A stretch of 64,000 bases of DNA from contig NZ_CP007212.1 of NCBI RefSeq assembly GCF_001411805.1, forward strand, positions 2,542,001 through 2,606,000, written 5' to 3'. This DNA comes from Burkholderia plantarii (GTDB taxonomy: Bacteria > Pseudomonadota > Gammaproteobacteria > Burkholderiales > Burkholderiaceae). Below, piece after piece: positions 50,758-59,558 of this stretch; the first letter of the stretch is position 1; the number at the start of each line of letters is the position of its first letter. The notes beneath the pieces are model-generated. The model had not been told where the DNA came from, ran no database searches, and saw nothing but the letters and a program-made list of their open reading frames with translations. The position numbers and the translations under genes are program-made.

Positions 50758-50898
50758 GGCCTGCGAAGCTGGAGGATGGGAGTCGAAACTGGAGAGCGGC
50801 CGGTCGGTGCGCGCTGTCTAGGAGACGGTCGGGAGCGAGGCCGGACGCGGCTTGTGGCGACGCGCGACGCAAATGCCGCCCGGGGGCGGCGGAAAAGC

Positions 50899-50904
50899 TA
50901 TAAT
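50899..50904 (+). promoter_or_regulatory. Likely -10 of the Mth938-like gene
   Basis: TATAAT, with a poor -35, in the 173-base gap between the divergent alaA and Mth938-like genes. The same stretch read on the minus strand offers TAAATT for alaA. Confidence 0.4.
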
Positions 50905-51071
50905 TTAGCGGATTTTCACCCGCTTTCGCAATGCACCATTCCGGCCCGCCGGCCGATGCCGGCCCGTCGCGGGCCGGGCCCACCCGGCCGTGGCGACCGC
51001 CGCCGGGGCGCCCCGGCAGGCAGGCCGGGCACCTGGGCCGGAGCGGCTTTCCCGACACCGCGGACAACGAT

Positions 51072-51452
51072 TTGAAATTACATCAGGACCCGAGCGACGC
51101 GCTCAACACCGTCACCGGCTACGGCCCCGATTACGTCGACATCAACCTGGCGCGCCACGAACACAGCGTGATCGTGCTGCCGGGCGCGCCGGTGGCGCCC
51201 TGGCCCGTCGCGTCGTTCGAGGCGCTCACGCCCGACCATTTCGCGATGCTGCTCGATCCGGCCCCGGAAGTGGTGATCTTCGGCAGCGGCGCGAAGCTGC
51301 GCTTCCCGCACCCGCGCCTGACGGCCGCCCTGACGGCGCGCCGGATCGGCGTCGAGACGATGGACTTCCAGGCCGCCTGCCGCACCTACAACATCCTGAT
51401 GGCCGAGGGCCGCAAGGTGGCCGCGGTGCTGCTGATCGAGCGCGCCGACTGA
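51072..51452 (+). CDS. Mth938-like domain (DUF498/NDUFAF3-type) protein
   Basis: 126-residue small protein of the Mth938/NDUFAF3 family: TGYGPDYVDINLARHEHSVIVLPGAP, FAMLLDPAPEVVIFGSGAKLRFPHPRL, IGVETMDFQAACRTYNILMAEGRKVAAVLLI. Function is unknown in bacteria; the human relative is a complex I assembly factor. The start is uncertain: TTG at 51072 opens the conserved LHQDPSDALN region but has no clear ribosome binding site, while ATG at 50931 would add 47 Pro/Arg/Gly-rich residues that look non-conserved. It stands upstream of the arn operon on the same strand, 238 bases away. Confidence 0.82.
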   Translation: MKLHQDPSDALNTVTGYGPDYVDINLARHEHSVIVLPGAPVAPWPVASFEALTPDHFAMLLDPAPEVVIFGSGAKLRFPHPRLTAALTARRIGVETMDFQAACRTYNILMAEGRKVAAVLLIERAD

Positions 51453-51525
51453 GCCGCCGGCATCGATCGTCGCCCGCCCATCCGCCCGAACCGTACCGTT
51501 GCCGATGATTCACCTTGATCCAGCA

Positions 51526-51558
51526 TCATTGAGCGAACCGTCATTAAGCGAACGTTAA
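51526..51558 (+). promoter_or_regulatory. PmrA-box-like repeat upstream of arnT
   Basis: Two tandem 15-base repeats, TCATTGAGCGAACCG (51526-51540) and TCATTAAGCGAACGT (51541-51555). The second forms TTAAG-N6-TTAA (51544-51558), the spacing of the PmrA box (YTTAAK-N5-YTTAA). A TACAAA at 51571-51576 is the likely -10, so the repeat covers the -35 region. Control of arn genes by PmrA/PhoP-type regulators is well known in enterobacteria; here it is inferred. Confidence 0.5.
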
Positions 51559-51690
51559 CGCGCGATGCGTTACAAATCCGGCGGCGCGGCCGCCATACCC
51601 GCGGGTGGCTGCTACTTGTTGCCGCATGGCCTTCGGGCCGCGCCGCCCTTCCCGATTCCGATTTCCGTTGTCTGACAGGCTGACCGACTC

Positions 51691-53385
51691 ATGAACGATA
51701 CGCCATCGAGGCTACCGCTCAACCGTGCCGCATTTATCCTGATCCTGCTCGCGTTCGCCGCGATCTGGTTCGGCCCGCTCGGGCTGCGCCACCTGATCCC
51801 GAGCGACGAGGGCCGCTACGCCGAAATGGCGCGCGAGATGTTCGTGACCGGCGACTGGATCACGCCGCGCTACAACGGCTACAAGTATTTCGAAAAACCA
51901 CCGCTGCAGACCTGGCTGAACGCGCTGACGTTCGCCTGGTTCGGGATCGGTGAATGGCAGGCGCGGCTCTATACCGCGCTCGCGAGCTTCGCGGGCGTGC
52001 TGCTGGTCGGCTATACCGGCGCGCGCGTGTTCAATCCGCTGGCCGGCTTCTGCGCGGCGGTGGTGCTCGCCACCTCGCCGTACTGGAACCTGATGGGCCA
52101 CTTCAACACGCTCGACATGGGCCTGTCGTTCTGGATGGCCGTCACGCTCTGCGCGCTGCTGCTGGCGCAGCGCCCGGGCCTGCCGGTGCGCGCCACGCGC
52201 GGCTGGATGTGGCTGTGCTGGGCCGCGATGGCGCTCGCGGTACTGTCCAAGGGGCTGATCGGCGTGATCCTGCCCGGCGCGGTGCTGGTGCTCTATACGC
52301 TGATCGCGCGCGACTGGGCGCTCTGGCGGCGCCTGCACTTGGTGAGCGGCGTCGTGATCTTCTTCGCCGTCGCCGCGCCATGGTTCGTGCTGGTCCAGCA
52401 GCGCAATCCCGAGTTCTTCAACTTCTTCTTCGTGGTCCAGCAGTTCCGACGCTACCTGACGCCCGACCAGAACCGGCCCGGCCCGGTCTACTACTTCGTC
52501 GGCGTGCTGCTGGTGGGCTTCCTGCCGTGGCTGTCGATCGCCGTGCAGAGCGTGCGCCACGCATGGCGGATGCCGCGCCAGCCGAACGGCTTCGCGCCGA
52601 TGACGGTGCTGCTGGTCTGGAGCGGCTTCATCTTCCTGTTCTTCAGCGCCTCGCACTCGAAGCTGGTGTCGTACGTGCTGCCGATCGCGCCGTCGCTCGC
52701 GCTGGTGCTGGGCGCCTACCTGCCGCTCGTCGCGCGCGAGCATTATCGCCGCCACCTGCTCGGCTACCTGGTGTTCCTGATCGCGGCCGCCGGCGGCTCG
52801 ATCGCGCTCGGCCACCTCGGCGACGCGCGCACCCCGAACGCGCTCTACGTCAGCTTCCAGCACTGGGTCTATGCGGCGCTCGCGGTCGCGTTCGTGCTCA
52901 CGCTGGTCGCGCTGTGGGTGAACCGCCGCGCCCGGGGCGGCATCGCCGCGACCGCGCTGGTGTTCGGCGCCGGCTGGCTGCTGCTCGGCACCATCGGCGG
53001 CACCGGCCACGACGCGTTCGGCCGCTACAGCTCGGGCGCGCCGCTCGCGCCGGCAGTGCGCGCCGCATTCGCGAAGCTGCCGCCCGACACGCCGTTCTAC
53101 TCGGTCGAGATGCTCGACCACACGCTGCCGTTCTATGTCGGCCACACCACCACGCTGGTGGCCTACCAGGATGAACTCGCGTTCGGCATCTCGCGGCAGC
53201 CTGAAAAGTGGGTGCCGACCATCGAGGAATGGGAGCGCCGCTGGCGCGCCGAGCCGGCCGCGCTCGCGGTGATGCGCCCCGAGCGCTACGCCGCGCTGGC
53301 CGCGCAGGGCCTGCCGATGACGGTGATCGCGCGCGACACGCGCCGCGTGATCGTCGAGAAGCCGACGGCCAAGCCGCAACCCTGA
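51691..53385 (+). CDS. arnT: 4-amino-4-deoxy-L-arabinose transferase ArnT
   Basis: Periplasmic-facing membrane glycosyltransferase that moves L-Ara4N from undecaprenyl phosphate to lipid A (and in Burkholderia also to the core Ko sugar), lowering negative charge and giving polymyxin resistance. The 564-residue protein has about 12 hydrophobic helices and the N-terminal acidic motif HLIPSDEGRYAEMAREM, with ITPRYNGYKYFEKPPLQ after it, both diagnostic for the GT83 family. A soluble C-terminal domain follows. First gene of the arn operon. Confidence 0.93.
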   Translation: MNDTPSRLPLNRAAFILILLAFAAIWFGPLGLRHLIPSDEGRYAEMAREMFVTGDWITPRYNGYKYFEKPPLQTWLNALTFAWFGIGEWQARLYTALASFAGVLLVGYTGARVFNPLAGFCAAVVLATSPYWNLMGHFNTLDMGLSFWMAVTLCALLLAQRPGLPVRATRGWMWLCWAAMALAVLSKGLIGVILPGAVLVLYTLIARDWALWRRLHLVSGVVIFFAVAAPWFVLVQQRNPEFFNFFFVVQQFRRYLTPDQNRPGPVYYFVGVLLVGFLPWLSIAVQSVRHAWRMPRQPNGFAPMTVLLVWSGFIFLFFSASHSKLVSYVLPIAPSLALVLGAYLPLVAREHYRRHLLGYLVFLIAAAGGSIALGHLGDARTPNALYVSFQHWVYAALAVAFVLTLVALWVNRRARGGIAATALVFGAGWLLLGTIGGTGHDAFGRYSSGAPLAPAVRAAFAKLPPDTPFYSVEMLDHTLPFYVGHTTTLVAYQDELAFGISRQPEKWVPTIEEWERRWRAEPAALAVMRPERYAALAAQGLPMTVIARDTRRVIVEKPTAKPQP

Positions 53386-53398
53386 GGACCCCGCTGCC

Positions 53399-53770
53399 AT
53401 GAATCCCGTTTCCCTCGTCTGCATCGTCACCGGCGTGCTGCTCAACGCCTGCGCGCAACTGCTGCTGAAGGCCGGCGTCAACGCCGTCGGCCATTTCGAG
53501 TTCTCGCGCGCCAACATCATCCCGGTCGGCCTCAAGATCGCGACCCAGCTGCCGATCATCGGCGGGCTCGGCTGCTACGTGCTGAGCGTGGTGGTCTGGA
53601 TCGTCGGGCTGTCGCGCGTGGACGTCTCGATCGCCTATCCGATGCTCTCGCTCGGCTACGTCGTGAACGCGTTCGCGGCCTGGTACCTGTTCGGCGAGGT
53701 GCTGTCGGTGCAGCGCCTGATCGGCATCGGCATCATCCTGGTCGGGGTGCTGGTGCTGGCGCGCAGTTGA
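53399..53770 (+). CDS. Small membrane protein, ArnE/ArnF-type flippase subunit (SMR-like)
   Basis: 123-residue protein with four hydrophobic helices like small multidrug resistance proteins (VTGVLLNACAQLLLKAGVNA; VSIAYPMLSLGYVVNAFAAWYLFGEVLS; LIGIGIILVGVLVLARS). In E. coli ArnE and ArnF form the pair that flips undecaprenyl-phosphate-L-Ara4N. Only one such gene is present here, 13 bases after arnT, so either it works as a homodimer or its partner is elsewhere. Confidence 0.82.
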   Translation: MNPVSLVCIVTGVLLNACAQLLLKAGVNAVGHFEFSRANIIPVGLKIATQLPIIGGLGCYVLSVVVWIVGLSRVDVSIAYPMLSLGYVVNAFAAWYLFGEVLSVQRLIGIGIILVGVLVLARS

Positions 53771-53940
53771 GTCCCGGCGCCGGCCCCTGCCATTGCGCCG
53801 CGTCGGATCGCGGCGCGATTGCCGGCGCCGCCCCCTTCCCCCAACAAAAAGAGACGTTGTAATCTCGCGAACCAGTGTCTAATGCGCATGGCGGATCGGC
53901 CGTGATCCCGCCCCATTCGACACCTACCCAGCCAGCCGCC

Positions 53941-55092
53941 ATGAGCCAGACATCCGTTCCGTTTTTGCCGTTCGTCAAACCCGAGATCGACGAGGAAACC
54001 ATCCAGGGCGTCGTCGAGGTGCTGCGCTCGGGCTGGATCACCACCGGCCCGCAGAACCAGCGCTTCGAGGCCGCGCTGTCCGAATACTGCGGCGGCCGCC
54101 CGGTACGTACCTTCAATTCCGGCACCGCGACGCTCGAGATCGGCCTGCGCATCGCCGGGGTCGGCCCCGGCGACGAGGTGATCACCACGCCCGCGAGCTG
54201 GGTCTCCACCAGCAACGTGATCCTCGAAACGGGCGCCACGCCGGTGTTCGTCGACATCGATCCGGCCACGCGCAACCTCGATCTCGACGCGCTCGAACGC
54301 GCGATCACGCCGCGCACCAAGGCCGTGATCCCGGTCTATCTGAGCGGCCTGCCGGTCGACATGGACCGCCTCTACGCGATTGCGCGCGAGCACCGCCTGC
54401 GCGTGATCGAGGATGCCGCGCAGGCGTTCGGCGCGTCGTGGAACGGCAAGCGGATCGGCGCGCTCGGCGATCTGGTCTCGTTCAGCTTCCACGCCAACAA
54501 GAACATCACCTCGATCGAGGGCGGCGCGCTGGTGCTCAACGACGAGGACGAGGCGCTGCTGGCGCAGAAATACCGGCTGCAGGGCATCACGCGCACCGGC
54601 TTCGACGGGATGGACTGCGACCTGCTCGGCGGCAAGTACAATCTCACCGATGTCGCGGCCCGCGTCGGCCTCGGCCAGCTCGAGAAGCTCGAGCGCTTCA
54701 CGGAGCAGCGCCGCGCGCTCGCCCGCGCCTACTTCGAGGCGTTCGCCGGCGGGCCCGCGGCGGCGCTCGGCGTCGGGCTGCCGATGGCCGACTTCGCGAA
54801 CAGCAACTGGCACATGTTCCAGATCACGCTGCCGCTCGAACGGCTCACGCTGAGCCGTCCGGAATTCATGGCGCAGCTGAAGGAACACGGGATCGGCTCG
54901 GGCGTGCATTACCCGGCGATCCATCTGTTTACGCTGTACCGCGCGCGCGGCTTCCACGAGGGGATGTTCCCGCACGCCGAGCGCTTCGGCGCCTCGACCG
55001 TCACGCTGCCGCTGTTCACGCAAATGAGCGGGGACGACGTGAAGCGCGTGGTCGACGCCGTCAACCAGATTTGCGAACGATACGGAAAATAA
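53941..55092 (+). CDS. arnB: UDP-Ara4O aminotransferase
   Basis: PLP enzyme making UDP-L-Ara4N from the 4-keto sugar. The 383-residue reading starts at ATG 53941 (MSQTSVPFLPFVKPEIDEETI). It shows RTFNSGTATLEIGLRIAGVGPGDEVITTPASWVSTSN, VIEDAAQAFGASWNGKRIGALGDLVSFSFHANKNITSIEGGALV (PLP lysine), and YNLTDVAARVGLGQLEKLE. A 170-base gap separates it from the SMR gene, the largest gap in the operon. Confidence 0.95.
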   Translation: MSQTSVPFLPFVKPEIDEETIQGVVEVLRSGWITTGPQNQRFEAALSEYCGGRPVRTFNSGTATLEIGLRIAGVGPGDEVITTPASWVSTSNVILETGATPVFVDIDPATRNLDLDALERAITPRTKAVIPVYLSGLPVDMDRLYAIAREHRLRVIEDAAQAFGASWNGKRIGALGDLVSFSFHANKNITSIEGGALVLNDEDEALLAQKYRLQGITRTGFDGMDCDLLGGKYNLTDVAARVGLGQLEKLERFTEQRRALARAYFEAFAGGPAAALGVGLPMADFANSNWHMFQITLPLERLTLSRPEFMAQLKEHGIGSGVHYPAIHLFTLYRARGFHEGMFPHAERFGASTVTLPLFTQMSGDDVKRVVDAVNQICERYGK

Positions 55093-55098
55093 GCGGAA

Positions 55099-56115
55099 AT
55101 GACTCACCCTGAACCACGCGCCACGAACCCGGAAGTCTCGATCGTCATCCCCGTGTACAACGAGGAAGACGGGCTCGCCGCGCTCTTCGCCCGACTCTAT
55201 CCGGCGCTCGACGCGCTCGATGCGTCGTACGAAGTGATCTTCATCAACGACGGCAGCCGCGACCGCTCGGCCGCCCTGCTCGGCGAGCAGTTCCGCGTCC
55301 GCCCCGACGCCACGCGCGTGGTGCTGCTCAACGGCAACTACGGCCAGCACATGGCGATCCTCGCCGGCTTCGAGCAGTCGCGCGGGCAGATCGTCATCAC
55401 GCTCGACGCCGACCTGCAGAACCCCCCCGAGGAGATCGGCAAGCTGGTCGCGAAGATGCGCGAGGGCTACGACTACGTCGGCACGATCCGCAAGCAGCGG
55501 CAGGACAGCCTGTTCCGCCGCAAGGCCTCGGCCGCGATGAACCGGCTGCGCGAGCGCATCACGCGCATCAAGATGACCGACCAGGGCTGCATGTTGCGCG
55601 CCTACAGCCGCCAGATCATCGACACCATCAACCGCTGCGGCGAGGTCAACACCTTCATCCCGGCGCTGGCCTACACGTTCGCGCAGAACCCGACCGAAAT
55701 CGAGGTCGCGCACGAGGAACGCTTCGCCGGCGAATCGAAGTATTCGCTCTACAGCCTGATCCGGCTCAACTTCGACCTCGTGACCGGCTTCTCGGTGGTG
55801 CCGCTGCAGTGGCTGTCGTTCGTCGGCGTGATCCTGTCGATCGGCTCGGCCGCGCTGTTCCTGCTGCTGCTGATCCGCCGCTTCATCGTCGGCGCCGAAG
55901 TCCAGGGCGTGTTCACGCTGTTCGCGATCACGTTCTTCCTGCTCGGCGTGATCATCTTCGCGCTCGGCCTGCTCGGCGAATACATCGGACGAATCTACCA
56001 GCAGGTGCGCGCGCGGCCGCGCTACCTGATCCAGACCGTGCTCGAGGAGCGCCCGGAGCGTGCCCACCTGCCGCTGCCGGGCGCCGCCGGCGGCGCCGCG
56101 GAGGCTTCGCGATGA
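55099..56115 (+). CDS. arnC: Undecaprenyl-phosphate 4-deoxy-4-formamido-L-arabinose transferase
   Basis: GT2-family glycosyltransferase that attaches Ara4FN to undecaprenyl phosphate on the cytoplasmic side. The 338-residue protein has an N-terminal GT-A domain (VSIVIPVYNEEDGL, EVIFINDGSRDRS, ITLDADLQNPPEEIGKL) and two transmembrane helices near the C-terminus (about 238-258 and 270-295). Its stop overlaps the next start by 4 bases (ATGA). Confidence 0.95.
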   Translation: MTHPEPRATNPEVSIVIPVYNEEDGLAALFARLYPALDALDASYEVIFINDGSRDRSAALLGEQFRVRPDATRVVLLNGNYGQHMAILAGFEQSRGQIVITLDADLQNPPEEIGKLVAKMREGYDYVGTIRKQRQDSLFRRKASAAMNRLRERITRIKMTDQGCMLRAYSRQIIDTINRCGEVNTFIPALAYTFAQNPTEIEVAHEERFAGESKYSLYSLIRLNFDLVTGFSVVPLQWLSFVGVILSIGSAALFLLLLIRRFIVGAEVQGVFTLFAITFFLLGVIIFALGLLGEYIGRIYQQVRARPRYLIQTVLEERPERAHLPLPGAAGGAAEASR

Positions 56116-57068
56116 AGCCGCGCGCGGTCGTATTCGGCTATCACAACGTCGGCGTGCGCTGCCTGCAGGTGCTGCTCGCACGCGGCGTGGAGGTCGCGCT
56201 GGTCGTCACGCACGAGGACAGCCCGACCGAGAACATCTGGTTCGGCAGCGTCGCCGCGGTGGCGCGCGAGCACGGGATCGCGGTGATCACGCCGGCCGAT
56301 CCGGCCGGCGCCGAGCTGCGCGAGGCCGTCTCGGCCGCGCGGCCCGACTTCATCTTCTCGTTCTACTACCGGCACATGCTGCCGGTGGCGCTGCTCGCGC
56401 TGGCCGCGCGCGGCGCCTACAACCTGCACGGCTCGCTGCTGCCGAAGTATCGCGGCCGGGTGCCGACCAACTGGGCCGTGCTCAACGGCGAGACCGAGAC
56501 CGGCGCGACGCTGCACGAGATGGCCGCGAAGCCCGACGCCGGCGCGATCGTCGGCCAGACGGCGGTGCCGATCCTGCCCGACGACACCGCCGCGCAGGTG
56601 TTCGACAAGGTCACGGTGGCCGCCGAGCAGACGCTCTGGCGCGTGCTGCCCGCGTTGCTCGCGGGCGAGGCCGCGCACCTGCCGAACGACCTTTCGCAGG
56701 GCAGCTACTTCGGCGGGCGCAAGCCCGAGGACGGCCGCATCGACTGGTCGAAACCGGCCGCCGAGGTCTACAACCTGATTCGCGCGGTCGCCCCGCCCTA
56801 TCCGGGCGCGTTTACCGAGCTCAACGGCACGCGCTTCGTGATCGCGCGCGCGCGCCTGGCCGCGCCCGGCTCGGCCGCCGCGCAGGCGGCGCGGGATTTG
56901 CCCGCGGGCCTGCAGGTGCGCGATAATGCGCTATTCGGCGTGTGCGGCGACAGTCGCGCCGTCACCATCCTCGAGTTGCGCGAAGCGCGCAACGGCGGCC
57001 CGGATTCCGGCCCGGTCGTCTCTCCCGCTCAATTCGCGCAGTTCATTGATTCTTCCCGCCAGTCATGA
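56112..57068 (+). CDS. arnA: UDP-Ara4N formyltransferase (ArnA N-terminal half as a separate gene)
   Basis: 318-residue formyltransferase using N10-formyltetrahydrofolate to give UDP-L-Ara4FN. Catalytic segment: AYNLHGSLLPKYRGRVPTNW and MAAKPDAGAIVGQ, with the C-terminal oligonucleotide-binding-like domain after about 200. Start ATG 56112 overlaps arnC. In E. coli this activity is the N-terminal half of bifunctional ArnA; here it ends before the decarboxylase, which is the next gene. Confidence 0.93.
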   Translation: MKPRAVVFGYHNVGVRCLQVLLARGVEVALVVTHEDSPTENIWFGSVAAVAREHGIAVITPADPAGAELREAVSAARPDFIFSFYYRHMLPVALLALAARGAYNLHGSLLPKYRGRVPTNWAVLNGETETGATLHEMAAKPDAGAIVGQTAVPILPDDTAAQVFDKVTVAAEQTLWRVLPALLAGEAAHLPNDLSQGSYFGGRKPEDGRIDWSKPAAEVYNLIRAVAPPYPGAFTELNGTRFVIARARLAAPGSAAAQAARDLPAGLQVRDNALFGVCGDSRAVTILELREARNGGPDSGPVVSPAQFAQFIDSSRQS

Positions 57069-58120
57069 AAGCAAAAAAAGTCCTGATCCTGGGTGTGAAC
57101 GGCTTCATCGGCCATCACCTGTCCAAACGCATTCTTGAAACCACCGATTGGGAAGTGTTCGGGATGGACATGCAGACCGACCGGCTTGGCGATCTCGTCA
57201 ATCACGAGCGGATGCATTTCTTCGAAGGCGACATCACGATCAACAAGGAATGGGTGGAGTATCACGTCAAGAAGTGCGACGTGATCCTGCCGCTGGTCGC
57301 GATCGCCACGCCCGCCACCTACGTGCAGCAGCCGCTGCGCGTGTTCGAACTCGATTTCGAGGCGAACCTGCCGATCGTGCGTTCGGCCGTGAAGTACGGC
57401 AAGCACCTGGTGTTTCCGTCGACCTCCGAGGTCTACGGCATGTGCTCGGACGAGCAGTTCGACCCGGACGCGTCGGCGCTGACCTACGGCCCGATCAACA
57501 AGCCGCGCTGGATCTACGCCTGCTCGAAGCAGCTGATGGACCGCGTGATCTGGGGCTACGGCATGGAAGGCCTGAACTTCACGCTGTTCCGCCCGTTCAA
57601 CTGGATCGGCCCGGGCCTCGACTCGATCTACACGCCGAAGGAAGGCAGCTCGCGCGTGGTCACGCAGTTCCTTGGCCACATCGTGCGCGGCGAGAACATC
57701 AGCCTCGTCGACGGCGGCTCGCAGAAGCGCGCGTTCACCTATGTCGACGACGGCATCAGCGCGCTGATGAAGATCATCGAGAACCGCGACGGCGTGGCCA
57801 CCGGCAAGATCTACAACATCGGCAACCCGAGCAACAACTACTCGGTGCGCGAGCTCGCGCACAAGATGCTCGAACTGGCCGCCGAATTCCCCGAGTACGC
57901 CGATTCGGCGAAGAAGGTGCAGCTGGTCGAGACCACTGCGGGCGCCTACTACGGCAACGGCTACCAGGACGTGCAGAACCGCGTGCCGAAGATCGACAAC
58001 ACGATGCAGGAGCTCGGCTGGGCACCGGAGTCGACATTCGACGACGCGCTGCGCAACATCTTCGAGGCGTATCGCGGCCACGTGGCCGACGCGCGCGCGC
58101 TGGTCGAGCAGCAAGGCTGA
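57065..58120 (+). CDS. UDP-glucuronate decarboxylase/dehydrogenase (ArnA C-terminal half as a separate gene)
   Basis: 351-residue short-chain dehydrogenase/epimerase that converts UDP-glucuronate to UDP-Ara4O by oxidation and decarboxylation. It has the NAD loop LILGVNGFIGHHLSKRIL, PSTSEVYGMCSDEQFD, the catalytic WIYACSKQLMDRVIWGYG (Tyr-x3-Lys), and a C-terminal substrate domain ending QELGWAPESTFDDAL. It overlaps the formyltransferase by 4 bases (ATGA). This is the first committed step of the pathway although it is encoded sixth. Confidence 0.93.
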   Translation: MKAKKVLILGVNGFIGHHLSKRILETTDWEVFGMDMQTDRLGDLVNHERMHFFEGDITINKEWVEYHVKKCDVILPLVAIATPATYVQQPLRVFELDFEANLPIVRSAVKYGKHLVFPSTSEVYGMCSDEQFDPDASALTYGPINKPRWIYACSKQLMDRVIWGYGMEGLNFTLFRPFNWIGPGLDSIYTPKEGSSRVVTQFLGHIVRGENISLVDGGSQKRAFTYVDDGISALMKIIENRDGVATGKIYNIGNPSNNYSVRELAHKMLELAAEFPEYADSAKKVQLVETTAGAYYGNGYQDVQNRVPKIDNTMQELGWAPESTFDDALRNIFEAYRGHVADARALVEQQG

Positions 58121-58124
58121 CGCG

Positions 58125-59021
58125 TTGGCCCGCATCGTCCTCAAGATCGACGTCGACACGCTGCGCGGCACGCGCGAGGGCGTGCCGAACCTCGCGCGGA
58201 TCTTCGATCGCCACGCCGCGCGCGCGACCTTCCTGTTCAGCCTCGGCCCCGATCACACCGGCTGGGCGATGCGCCGCGTGCTGCGGCCGGGCTTCCTGAA
58301 GAAGGTCTCGCGCACCTCGGTGGTCGAGCACTACGGCATCCGCCAGCTGATGTACGGCGTGCTGCTGCCGGGGCCGGACATCGGCCGCCGCGCGGCGGCC
58401 GAGATGCGCGCGATCCACGAGGCGGGCTTCGAATGCGGCATCCACACCTGGGATCACGTCTACTGGCAGGACAACGTGCGCACGCGCGAGCGTGACTGGA
58501 CCGCGCGCGAGATGGGCAAGAGCCATGCGCGCTTCATCGAGATCTTCGGCGCGCCGCCCGCGACGCACGGCGCGGCCGGCTGGCAGATGAACGACGCCGC
58601 GTTCGAGCAGATCGACGCCTGGGGCATGCGCTACGCGTCCGACGGACGCGGCCACGGGCCGTACCGGCCGGTGGTGGCGGGCCGCACGCTCGGCCACGTG
58701 CAGTTGCCGACCACGCTGCCGACGCTCGACGAGGTGCTCGGCATCGACGGCGTGGACGAATCGAACGTGGCCGAGCACCTGCTCGCGCGCACCGAAGGCA
58801 ATCCGCACGACCAGGTGTTCACGTTGCACGCCGAGCTCGAAGGCCAGAAGCTCGCGCCGGTGTTCGAGCAGCTGCTCGCCGGCTGGCGCGCGCAGGGCCA
58901 CACGTTCGCGACCATGGGCGACTATCATGCCGCGCTGGATTTCGACACGCTGCCATCGTACCCTGTTACGTGGGGCGAAATTCCCGGTCGCTCCGGCGAA
59001 CTGATCGTCCAGCCCGGCTGA
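58125..59021 (+). CDS. arnD: Undecaprenyl-phosphate-Ara4FN deformylase
   Basis: 298-residue polysaccharide-deacetylase (NodB-like) family enzyme that removes the formyl group so the sugar can be flipped and transferred. Motifs are KIDVDTLRGTREGVPNL (catalytic Asp), RATFLFSLGPDHTGWA and FECGIHTWDHVYWQ (metal His pair). The start is TTG at 58125, 4 bases after the previous stop; no ATG fits near it. Last gene of the arn operon. Confidence 0.9.
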   Translation: MARIVLKIDVDTLRGTREGVPNLARIFDRHAARATFLFSLGPDHTGWAMRRVLRPGFLKKVSRTSVVEHYGIRQLMYGVLLPGPDIGRRAAAEMRAIHEAGFECGIHTWDHVYWQDNVRTRERDWTAREMGKSHARFIEIFGAPPATHGAAGWQMNDAAFEQIDAWGMRYASDGRGHGPYRPVVAGRTLGHVQLPTTLPTLDEVLGIDGVDESNVAEHLLARTEGNPHDQVFTLHAELEGQKLAPVFEQLLAGWRAQGHTFATMGDYHAALDFDTLPSYPVTWGEIPGRSGELIVQPG

Positions 59022-59096
59022 GCGGTTTGCCGCGGTTCCCCGTCATGCCCGGCACGGCCCCAGCGTCGTGCCGCCGATAACAACAGGAGAAATCCC

Positions 59097-59558
59097 GTGT
59101 CCGTCGAAATCGACCGCCAAGTTCCCGATTTCACCGCGCCGGCGACAGGTGGCGAGTTCACGCTGTCCTCGCTGAACGGCAAGAAGCTCGTGCTGTATTT
59201 CTATCCCAAGGACAACACGCCCGGTTGCACCACCGAAGGGCTGCAGTTCCGCGATCTGTACCCGAAATTCAGGAAGGCCGGCGCCGAGATCGTCGGCGTC
59301 TCGCGCGACAGCCTGCGCTCGCACGACAACTTCAAGGCCAAGCTCGAGCTGCCGTTCCCGCTCGTTTCGGACCCCGACGAAACGCTCTGCGCGATGTTCG
59401 GCGTCATGAAATTGAAGAAAATGTATGGCAAGGAAGTGCGTGGAATCGAGCGCTCGACCTTCCTGATCGACGGTGACGGCGTGCTGCGTCAGGAGTGGCG
59501 CGGCATCAAGGTGCCGGGGCACGTCGACGAGGTGCTCGGTGCTGTACAAGCGCTTTGA
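59097..59558 (+). CDS. bcp: Thioredoxin-dependent peroxiredoxin (BCP/PrxQ type)
   Basis: 153-residue thiol peroxidase reducing hydrogen and organic peroxides. The start is GTG at 59097 with AGGAGA 8 bases upstream. The peroxidatic cysteine lies in DNTPGCTTEGLQFRDLYPKF. The resolving cysteine normally found five residues later (PGCTxxxC) is replaced (Gly-Leu), so it may act as a 1-Cys type or use the later Cys in DPDETLCAMFGVM. It is a separate unit after arnD. Confidence 0.94.
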   Translation: MSVEIDRQVPDFTAPATGGEFTLSSLNGKKLVLYFYPKDNTPGCTTEGLQFRDLYPKFRKAGAEIVGVSRDSLRSHDNFKAKLELPFPLVSDPDETLCAMFGVMKLKKMYGKEVRGIERSTFLIDGDGVLRQEWRGIKVPGHVDEVLGAVQAL

